This document shows positions 1 to 6,323 of a stretch of 8,553 nt of DNA, piece by piece. Origin of the DNA: Paracoccus sp. (in: a-proteobacteria) (GTDB lineage Bacteria; Pseudomonadota; Alphaproteobacteria; Rhodobacterales; Rhodobacteraceae). The stretch's first letter is position 1. The number at the start of each line of letters is the position of its first letter. The translations under genes and the position numbers were made by a program. The notes beneath the pieces are model-generated. The model did no database searches, was not told where the DNA came from, and saw nothing but the letters and a program-made list of their open reading frames with translations. The stretch spans positions 2,647 to 11,199 of the forward strand of contig JAGPGI010000049.1 in NCBI GenBank assembly GCA_018056045.1, given 5' to 3'.

Positions 1-347
1 GCTGCGGCGAGAGCGTCGGCCAGCACGAAGGTCTCGACCTCGTAATATTCGGCGCAGGCGGCGTTCAGGACCGACAGCGCGTCATCCCCCTCGGCCTTGG
101 CGGCGGCCTCGATCAGCTTGCTGGCGGGGGCGATGTCGCGCATCTCGATCCCATTGGCGTCCAGAAATGCCTGAACCTGTGCTTCGGTCGCGGCCCGGTC
201 CTGACCTGCGCCCAGCACCAGCACCGCCTCGACGATGGCCAGCGGCGAGGTGAAGCGTTTGCGCAATTCGGCGATGGCCGGGGCGGCCTGTTGCGCAGCA
301 GCATCGTCCGAGATCAGTTGCGTGATGGCCTTGGCGTCAAAATACAT
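1..347 (-). CDS. PIN-domain-like protein (VapC-type fold), 3' end outside window
   Basis: An open frame of 115 codons runs off the left edge. The ATG at 347 is the first start after an in-frame TGA at 365-363, and a purine-rich AAAGGA lies about 10 nt upstream. The pattern resembles short VapC-family PIN ribonucleases: an early Asp (MYFD, D4), a segment SPLAIVEAVLVL carrying E40, then FLDANGIEMRDI and a C-terminal AACAEYYEVETFVLAD. In typical members the third acidic residue sits in a LNFGDC-like motif before that last segment. Here that position reads ALSVL, so the Asp seems lost, although D88 and D89 are near. D111 could be the fourth acid. No antitoxin gene sits beside it: the gene starts 35 bp after the cyanophycinase stop and looks like the last visible operon member. 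Family assignment is from remembered motifs and is moderate; nuclease activity is uncertain. Confidence 0.55.
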   Translation of the reverse strand, partial: MYFDAKAITQLISDDAAAQQAAPAIAELRKRFTSPLAIVEAVLVLGAGQDRAATEAQVQAFLDANGIEMRDIAPASKLIEAAAKAEGDDALSVLNAACAEYYEVETFVLADALAA

Positions 348-382
348 GGTAATCCAGTCCTTTCATGGGAATGACGCGGCAC

Positions 383-2566
383 TCAGCCGTGCCGGTCGCG
401 GATGCTTTCGATGTCGATATGGCCGGTGCCGTCGCCTTCGGGGCGATAGCGCAGCGCGATATGGGCCTCGACCTCATGGCCGGGGCGGGTGTCGGTGCCG
501 AAAATGCCGCAGCAATCCTCGACCACCTCCTGCACCATGCGGTCCAGCATGGCGGCGGCGGCGGCGGGACCGCCCTTGCGGATTACCGTGCCGGCCTTGA
601 GGTCGATGATATCGCCCGGCAGCGCAAAAGCCAGCTTCGTGCCCGGCGCGGTGAAATCATCGCCCTGCAGCTCGGTATGGATCAGGTCGATCTCGATCAG
701 CAGCGCGCCATGGTTGCCGATCACGGTCAGCCTTGTGTTGTCGTGATTGGCGATGACGCCGCTTTCCTCGAGGATGCCGATGCCGAAACGCACGCCCTCT
801 TCGGCGCAGGCGACGGCAAGGCGGCCAAGGCGGCGCGCCGAATGCAGGTTCTGGTCCAGAATGGCGGTGCCGAACAGACCCAGCCCCTCCTGGATGACCA
901 GCCCGCGCCGGCCCATGTCGGATGCGATGCCAAAGCGCAGCGCCTCGAAGCTGGTGCCGCCGGCGATCATGAAGCCCGACAGCGCCGAGGCCGCCCCGCT
1001 GACCGCGATCACCGTGGCGCCGGCCGCATGGGCGCGGGCGATGGCGGTCAGGACGGGCGTGATCTCGCCCCGGTGCAGCAGGGTCTCGATCAGGCGGATC
1101 TGGTTGCCGCCGGTCAGCAGGATGGTCTTCAACCCGGCGATCTGCTCGACCAGCGCCGTGTCGCGCGACAGGCGTTCGACATTGTCGATGGTGATGCCGA
1201 AATCCTGAGCCTCGATGCCCTGATCCGCGAGCGCGCGCATATAGGTGCGGGCCTCGTCGCGCGGATCGGCCGAGGCGGCGGCGATGATGCCGACCGGCCC
1301 CCGGGCATGGGTCTTGATCTGCTCGAGCAGCGCCGGCGCCCGCAGCGGGGTCGATCCCAGCAGCATCATCCGGGCGGCCTTGCCCGGCTTGACGCCGTAA
1401 TCGCGGGCCAGCGCGGTGCGGCGGTTCTCGGCCAGTTGCTTGGCGTTGAGCTTGCGCGTGCTCATGCCGGCGCGGAAGTCGATGGCGGTCATGCGGAAAT
1501 CGCGATCACGCTCGAACATCAGCGCCTGCGAGTCCGGCACCCGCGAGAATGCGATAGTGGTGGCGACGCCGGCCTTTGGCTCGATGGCGCGGGCGCGGTC
1601 CGAGGGGTAGCTCTCGGGGTCGCCCAGCACCAGACGCGCCAGCAGGTCGTAAAGCGTATAGGCGCCAAAGACATTGCGCAGCGAGCGCGCGGCGGCGCGA
1701 TAGGCGATGTCGCGCGACCCCACCGGGCGCTTTTCCGGGCCGGGAACGATCCGGCCATTCGCAAGGTCGATGCTGTCGCCGTCATCGGCATAGCCAAAGG
1801 TGATGTTGTCGACGCTGCGACGGCGCTTGTCCTGTCTGGCGCCCTTGAGGTCCAGAATGAAGGCGCCGAATTCGCCGATCACCCGGCCCATGCCGCCATC
1901 GACGAAAAGCGCGGTGTTCTCGTCGATGCCAAAGCCGCGGCGGGTGCCGCTTTCGGTCATGGCGACGATCAGCCGGCCAAGGCGGCCGCGCTTGATGAAA
2001 TGCTGGTCGACGATGCCCCAGGGGAAAAAGCCCAGCCCGTGGCGCAAGAGCAGCCCCGGCATGTCGGGATCGGTGACCACGCCATAGGTCGCGGCCTCGA
2101 GCGAGGTGCCGCCCTCGATCATGATGCCCGACATGATCGCCGCCCCGGCGGATGAGCCGGCGACCATTCCGCCCGCCGCATGGACGCGGCGGATCGCGGC
2201 CAGCACCTGACTTTCGACGCCCTGCGGGGCCAGCGCGCTGGTGATCAGCGCCTGATCGCCGCCGGTAAAGAAGACATTGCCGTAATCCTCGACCAGCGCG
2301 ACGATGGCGGGGTCCTGGGCGGCCACGGCCGCGCCCTCGCCATGAATGGCGGCAAGGGCGACGTCAAAGCCGTGATTGCGAAACACCGCGACCGTCTCGG
2401 CGCCGACGACGTCGGGCTCCGAGGAGGCGGTTGGAAACACCACGATCCGGCCGCCGGTCAGGCGGTGCATTTCAGCATAGATCGCATCGTTATCGTCCTC
2501 AAGCCGGCCGCCGATGACGGCCAGCTTGGGATTGTTCCCCGCAAGGGGCACGCTTTTCAAAGTCAT
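383..2566 (-). CDS. cphB: Tandem cyanophycinase (active N-terminal half, degenerate C-terminal half)
   Basis: Serine peptidase of family S51 that hydrolyses cyanophycin to beta-Asp-Arg dipeptides. From the ATG at 2566 it has 727 residues, against about 270 for Synechocystis CphB, because two copies of the fold are present. In the first, GGDQ (102-105), nucleophile S139 in GSSAGA, D187-Q188-H189, R193, R195, R198 and E216 (GIDEN) match the CphB residues Gln101, Ser132, Asp172-Gln173-His174, Arg178, Arg180, Arg183 and Glu201. In the second, every counterpart lies exactly 384 residues later: Q489, S523, D571-Q572, R579, R582 and E600 are kept, but His is Asn573, Arg193 is Ala577, and the nucleophile loop reads AVSGAA. 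A stretch of about 110 residues (roughly 280-395) joins the halves. A TTG two codons upstream (2572) could extend the frame, but the ATG is better spaced from an AGG. The gene follows cphA after 22 bp. The symbol is by family; the double form may merit its own name. Confidence 0.92.
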   Translation of the reverse strand: MTLKSVPLAGNNPKLAVIGGRLEDDNDAIYAEMHRLTGGRIVVFPTASSEPDVVGAETVAVFRNHGFDVALAAIHGEGAAVAAQDPAIVALVEDYGNVFFTGGDQALITSALAPQGVESQVLAAIRRVHAAGGMVAGSSAGAAIMSGIMIEGGTSLEAATYGVVTDPDMPGLLLRHGLGFFPWGIVDQHFIKRGRLGRLIVAMTESGTRRGFGIDENTALFVDGGMGRVIGEFGAFILDLKGARQDKRRRSVDNITFGYADDGDSIDLANGRIVPGPEKRPVGSRDIAYRAAARSLRNVFGAYTLYDLLARLVLGDPESYPSDRARAIEPKAGVATTIAFSRVPDSQALMFERDRDFRMTAIDFRAGMSTRKLNAKQLAENRRTALARDYGVKPGKAARMMLLGSTPLRAPALLEQIKTHARGPVGIIAAASADPRDEARTYMRALADQGIEAQDFGITIDNVERLSRDTALVEQIAGLKTILLTGGNQIRLIETLLHRGEITPVLTAIARAHAAGATVIAVSGAASALSGFMIAGGTSFEALRFGIASDMGRRGLVIQEGLGLFGTAILDQNLHSARRLGRLAVACAEEGVRFGIGILEESGVIANHDNTRLTVIGNHGALLIEIDLIHTELQGDDFTAPGTKLAFALPGDIIDLKAGTVIRKGGPAAAAAMLDRMVQEVVEDCCGIFGTDTRPGHEVEAHIALRYRPEGDGTGHIDIESIRDRHG

Positions 2567-2588
2567 TATCAACCTGAACGGTCAGAGG

Positions 2589-5333
2589 TCAGGATGCGGG
2601 CGCGATGAGCACGCCGCGATCATCCGTGACGACGGTGAAGCCGTCGGGAATGTCGAAGCTGCTGTCCTGCACCCGCCGCGCGGCGCGATCCTCTTCGGGT
2701 TCCGCCGCCTCGAATGCGGGGGTGAAGTTGATGATCTGCTTCCACGACCGGGTGATCGCCTCGCAGAAGAACAGGATCAGGTCGTCGCGCTGCGCCATGT
2801 TCAGCGCGGCGGCCAGCGCGTCCTGCTCTTCCTCGATGATGGTGATGGCGCTTTCTGGCACGCCAAGGTCGATCAGCGCGGCGCGCATCAGCCGCGGCAT
2901 CTCGTCGGGCGCGCGGTTGCGCAGGTCGTCGTCGCGGTGGCAGATATAGGTGTCGAAATGCCCCGCGACCTTGGCGGCGATATCACGCAGATCCTCGTCG
3001 CGGCGGTCGCCCGGACAGGTGACACAGACGATGCGCTTGCCGCGCGGCCGCAGCCGGTCGACCAGATCGACCATGGCGCCGATGGCGGCCTCGTTATGGC
3101 CGTAATCCAGAATGACGCGGAAGCCGTGCTCGTCAAACACGTTCATCCGGCCCGGCGACTGGAAGAACGTGTTGTCGAAGGTGCGCAGCCCGGTGCGGAT
3201 CTGGTCCAGCGTCTTGCCGAGCGCATAGGCCATGGCGGCCGCGAACATGGCGTTTTCGACGTTGTGCAGCGCCTTGCCCTCCAGCGTTGCCGGGATCAGA
3301 TGCGTCCAGATCAGCGGGATATGGGTGCCGTTGTCATAGATGACGATCTGGTCGCCATTGATGCCCTGCTCCAGCACCACCGCGCGCTTGCCCAGCCGGA
3401 TATGCTCGCGCACCAACTCGTGCTCGGGGTTGCGGGTGACGTAAAGGATGTGCTTGGCCGGCGAATAGGCGGCCATCTTCAGCGTATACTGGTTGTCGGC
3501 GTTCAGAACGACCGTGCCGCGGGTGACCTCGGCGATGACGCGCTTGACCTCGGCCAGCCCGTCCAGCGTATCGACGCCGCCCAGCCCCAGATGGTCCGAG
3601 GTGACGTTCAGCACCGCGCCCACGTCGCAGAAGTTATAGCCCAGCCCCGAACGGACGATGCCGCCGCGCGCGGTTTCCAGCACGGCGATATCGACCGAAG
3701 GATCGCGCAGCACCATCTTGGCCGAGACCGGCCCGGTCATGTCGCCTTTAACCGTGACGTTCCCGTCGATATAGACCGCGTCGGTCGAGGTCTGGCCGAC
3801 GACATGGCCGGCCATCTTCAGCAGATGCGCGAGCATTCGGGCGCAGGTGGTCTTGCCGTTGGTGCCGGTCAGCGCGGCGATCGGCACGCGGCTCTGGCTG
3901 CCCGGCGGGAACAGCATGTCCATGATCTTGCCGCCGACGTCGCGCGGCTTGCCCTCGGAGGGGGCGATGTGCATGCGCAGGCCGGGGCCGGCGTTGATCT
4001 CGCAGATGGCGCCGCCGGTTTCGCGATAGCTGCGGGTGATGTCGGTGGTCAGGAAATCGACCGCGCCCACATCCAGCCCGATGGCGCGGATGGCGCGTTC
4101 GGCCATCAGCTTGTTGTCGGGGTGGATGGTGTCGGTCACGTCGACCGCCGTGCCCCCGGTCGAGATATTGGCGGTCTTGCGCAGATAGACCTCTTCGCCC
4201 TCGGGGGGGACGGTTTCGGTGGTATAGCCACGCTCTTCCAGCAGGCGCAGGGCCTGTGCGTCCAGTTCCAGCCGGGTCAGCACGTTTTCATGGCCGACGC
4301 CGCGGCGCGGGTCCTGGTTCACGATATCCACCAGCGAGGCGATGGAATGCTTGCCATCGCCCTTGACATGGCCCGGCACGCGGCGGGCGGCGGCGACCAG
4401 TTCGCCGTTGACGACCAGCAGGCGGTGATCGTCGCCCAAGATCATGCTTTCCACGACCACGGCGCTGCCTTCCTGATCGGCGACGGCGAATGCTGCCTCG
4501 ACTCCGGCCTCGTCGGTGATGTTCACGGTCACGCCGCGCCCGTGATTGCCGTCCAGAGGCTTCACCACCACCGGATAACCGATGCGGTTCGCGGCCGAGA
4601 CCGCCTCGTCGGCGTCATAGACCAGCCGCTGTTTCGGCACCGGCAGGCCCAGATCGCTGAGCAGCTGGTTGCACATGTTCTTGTCCGAGGCGATCTCGAC
4701 CGCGATATGCGAGGTCTTGCTGCTCAGCGCCGCCTCGATGCGCTGCTGGTACTTGCCCTGACCGACCTGAATCAGGCTGGCCTCGTTCAGGCGATACCAC
4801 GGAATGTCGCGGGCCTCGGCCGCGCGCACGAGTTCCATCGCCGAGGGGCCCAGCGTGCGCTTGTCGGCATAGCGCAGGAAGCGGTCGACATCCTCGTCGA
4901 GATCGGCGGCGGCATCGCCTTCGGCATTGGCGATGGCGGCCAGCAGGTCGCAGGCGACCTCGCCGGCTTCAAGGCCGATATCCTCGGAATCGAAGCTGTA
5001 ATAGATCGCCAGCAGATCGCGGTCGTCGGTGGTCTCGGCCCAGGCCAGATTGCCGCGCTGACCGGCGGCGCGCTGCAGCTCCAACGCCAGACGCGCGAGC
5101 AGATCGCCCAGATCAAAGCGGTTCGCGGCCCGCGCTTCGGCCAGCCATTCGGCATCGCGCGCGCCCGGCGCATTCCAGCCCGGCAGCACCGCCAGCAACT
5201 GGTCGATCACGCGGCCGCCCAGCTCGGCCAGACGCTCGGCATAGGACGGCTTCACGTCGATGGTCAGGCGGATCAGCGGCTCTTTGGCATGGACGTTGGG
5301 GCCGACATAGACCGAGGTGCCCTCGATATTCAT
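2589..5333 (-). CDS. cphA: Cyanophycin synthetase (CphA1 type)
   Basis: Makes multi-L-arginyl-poly-L-aspartate from Asp and Arg using ATP, in the cytoplasm as storage granules. The 914 residues show the expected order. An N-terminal domain (about 1-160) is followed by an ATP-grasp domain (about 210-475), with NKN-like SDKNMCNQLL at 217-225, the nucleotide loop VVVKPLDGNHGRGV at 255-268, and CEINAGPGLRMH at 444-455. A Mur-ligase-like domain (about 483-870) has the P-loop GTNGKTT at 490-496, ETARGGIVRSGLGY at 553-566, NVTSDHLG at 576-583 and LDYGHN at 742-747. In characterised CphA1 the ATP-grasp domain adds Asp to the backbone and the Mur domain adds Arg to its side chain. The ATG at 5333 is chosen because AGGAAGGAAG lies five bases upstream. 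The frame stays open to a TTG at 5420, but that segment has no family likeness and covers hairpins. A tail of about 40 residues follows the Mur domain. The adjacent cyanophycinase supports CphA1 over CphA2. Confidence 0.96.
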   Translation of the reverse strand: MNIEGTSVYVGPNVHAKEPLIRLTIDVKPSYAERLAELGGRVIDQLLAVLPGWNAPGARDAEWLAEARAANRFDLGDLLARLALELQRAAGQRGNLAWAETTDDRDLLAIYYSFDSEDIGLEAGEVACDLLAAIANAEGDAAADLDEDVDRFLRYADKRTLGPSAMELVRAAEARDIPWYRLNEASLIQVGQGKYQQRIEAALSSKTSHIAVEIASDKNMCNQLLSDLGLPVPKQRLVYDADEAVSAANRIGYPVVVKPLDGNHGRGVTVNITDEAGVEAAFAVADQEGSAVVVESMILGDDHRLLVVNGELVAAARRVPGHVKGDGKHSIASLVDIVNQDPRRGVGHENVLTRLELDAQALRLLEERGYTTETVPPEGEEVYLRKTANISTGGTAVDVTDTIHPDNKLMAERAIRAIGLDVGAVDFLTTDITRSYRETGGAICEINAGPGLRMHIAPSEGKPRDVGGKIMDMLFPPGSQSRVPIAALTGTNGKTTCARMLAHLLKMAGHVVGQTSTDAVYIDGNVTVKGDMTGPVSAKMVLRDPSVDIAVLETARGGIVRSGLGYNFCDVGAVLNVTSDHLGLGGVDTLDGLAEVKRVIAEVTRGTVVLNADNQYTLKMAAYSPAKHILYVTRNPEHELVREHIRLGKRAVVLEQGINGDQIVIYDNGTHIPLIWTHLIPATLEGKALHNVENAMFAAAMAYALGKTLDQIRTGLRTFDNTFFQSPGRMNVFDEHGFRVILDYGHNEAAIGAMVDLVDRLRPRGKRIVCVTCPGDRRDEDLRDIAAKVAGHFDTYICHRDDDLRNRAPDEMPRLMRAALIDLGVPESAITIIEEEQDALAAALNMAQRDDLILFFCEAITRSWKQIINFTPAFEAAEPEEDRAARRVQDSSFDIPDGFTVVTDDRGVLIAPAS

Positions 5334-5338
5334 TCGCG

Positions 5339-5348
5339 CTTCCTTCCT
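5339..5348 (-). promoter_or_regulatory. Strong ribosome binding site deciding the cphA start
   Basis: On the minus strand this reads AGGAAGGAAG, two overlapping Shine-Dalgarno cores, followed by CGCGA and the ATG at 5333. It is the strongest such site in the window and fixes the cphA start at 5333, not at the upstream TTG. Confidence 0.8.
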
Positions 5349-5369
5349 GTGTAACAGATAAATACTGGT

Positions 5370-5383
5370 CGGCCCGGGGGCCG
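5370..5383. other. GC hairpin before cphA
   Basis: CGGCCC-GG-GGGCCG is a perfect six-base inverted repeat with a very tight loop, about 37 bp upstream of the cphA ATG. Four T residues follow one base later on the plus strand, so it is terminator-like only in that direction, where no gene ends. On the minus strand, in the direction of the operon, no U tract follows, so it is not an obvious intrinsic terminator for usp. It may act as an mRNA structure in the leader of cphA. Functional role is inference. Confidence 0.4.
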
Positions 5384-5400
5384 GTTTTCTGACTGGATCA

Positions 5401-5436
5401 CTGCCCGGCAGCCGGCGCAAGCGCCATGTCGGGCAG
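5401..5436 (-). other. Nested stem-loop just after the usp stop
   Basis: CTGCCCG (5401-5407) and CGGGCAG (5430-5436) are perfect seven-base complements, and between them GGCGC-AA-GCGCC (5414-5425) forms a second five-base stem. In the transcript this would fold into one long interrupted hairpin starting five bases after the usp TGA. No U tract follows on the minus strand, so it is more likely a processing, mRNA-protecting or attenuating structure than a full terminator. The inverted repeats are read directly; the role is inferred. Confidence 0.45.
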
Positions 5437-5441
5437 GGGTT

Positions 5442-6323
5442 TCATTCCGCGAGACGCGGCACGATCATGCGGGGGACGGGGGCGTGGCGCAGGATCTTGC
5501 CCGAGTTCGAGCCGACAAAGACCCGCATCAGCGGCCCGAGCCGGCTTGAGCCGATGACCAGCAATTCGCAGCCCGTCCAATCCAGCGCGCTGACCGCCTC
5601 TTTCCAGTTGCGACCGTCGCCAAAGACCGATTCCGGCTCTTCGGGTCCGGCCCATTCGGCGCGGATGCGGTCATGCGCGGCCTCGGCCTGGGTCAGGAAT
5701 TTGTTCGAGACAAGGTTCTCGACGTCATAGCCCGCGCCGCTGGGATACATCTGGCGGTCACGCACGATGAAGGTCGCCAGCCGCAGTGGCACATGAAAGG
5801 TCCGGGCGATCTCGCCGGCCTTGTGCGCGAGTTCGGTCGAATGGCTGGAGCTGGCGATGGCGCAGGTGATGCGGTCCAGCCGCTCCTGCGGCGCGACATA
5901 GCCGCGCGGCGCCAGCGCCACGGGAACGCGGGCGCTGCGCAGGACCTCGGCTGCGACCGTGCCCTCCTGAAAGCGCGACATCGGCGCCTTGCGCGACGAT
6001 CCCAGCACGATGGCGTCCACTTGCATGTCCTCGGCCAGCGCCAGAAGCCCGGCGCCGGCGGATTCGGCATGGTGGTGCAGATATTCCGCCGGCACGTCCG
6101 CAGGCATCTGGGCGCGCGCCGCAGCCAGCGTCTTTTCTGCGTGGCGTTCCAGAAACCGGACATATTCCACGTCCACCATGGCGGGCGAGGGGTGGTCCCA
6201 TGTCTCGGGCAGGATCACGGCGGCAACCACGCTGCCCCCGGCTGAGCGCGCCAACATCGCGGCCAGCCGCAAGGCCTCGCAGCCGCCCTTGTCCGCCGAA
6301 TATCCGACCAGATAGCGTTTCAT
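5442..6323 (-). CDS. Tandem universal stress protein (UspA family)
   Basis: A 293-residue cytoplasmic protein made of two Usp folds, about 1-140 and 150-293. Each has the usual ending: a hydrophobic strand into a Gly-Ser turn, a Gly-Thr/Ser phosphate loop, a helix and a final VPV..APR-type strand. These are VLGSSRKAPMSRFQEGTVAAEVL (106-128, split here by key residues G108, R111, G121, T122) and its counterpart G258, R261, G271, S272. In ATP-binding Usp proteins the pattern is G-2x-G-9x-G-[S/T]. Here the second Gly is Arg in both halves with the nine-residue spacing kept, so nucleotide binding may be altered. The ATG at 6323-6321 overlaps the permease TGA as ATGA, with no clear ribosome binding site of its own, implying translational coupling. 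Usp genes next to transporters are common, and a regulatory role toward the permease is possible but inferred. No enzyme function is claimed. Confidence 0.88.
   Translation of the reverse strand: MKRYLVGYSADKGGCEALRLAAMLARSAGGSVVAAVILPETWDHPSPAMVDVEYVRFLERHAEKTLAAARAQMPADVPAEYLHHHAESAGAGLLALAEDMQVDAIVLGSSRKAPMSRFQEGTVAAEVLRSARVPVALAPRGYVAPQERLDRITCAIASSSHSTELAHKAGEIARTFHVPLRLATFIVRDRQMYPSGAGYDVENLVSNKFLTQAEAAHDRIRAEWAGPEEPESVFGDGRNWKEAVSALDWTGCELLVIGSSRLGPLMRVFVGSNSGKILRHAPVPRMIVPRLAE

Noticed and set aside
1..347. A complete VapBC toxin-antitoxin pair at the left edge
   Set aside because: Only a VapC-like frame is present; the gene immediately upstream is the cyanophycinase, and no short antitoxin frame fits the 35-bp gap.
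365..2155. A 596-codon open frame on the plus strand opposite the cyanophycinase
   Set aside because: Same GC-driven mirror effect; the minus-strand product has a complete set of cyanophycinase catalytic residues.
2514..5354. A 946-codon open frame on the plus strand antisense to the whole of cphA
   Set aside because: It mirrors cphA, a gene with strong motif support. Long antisense frames are expected where third positions are almost all G or C, and its product is low-complexity (rich in D, G, A, V, Q, H) with no domain I recognise.
5370..5390. Intrinsic terminator on the plus strand (GC stem followed by TTTT)
   Set aside because: No plus-strand gene ends here, the T run is short and the loop is only two bases; treated as a hairpin in the minus-strand transcript instead.
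5334..5420. N-terminal extension of cphA from a TTG at 5420
   Set aside because: The extra 29 residues do not resemble any CphA N-terminus, the region contains hairpins, and the ATG at 5333 has a much stronger ribosome binding site.
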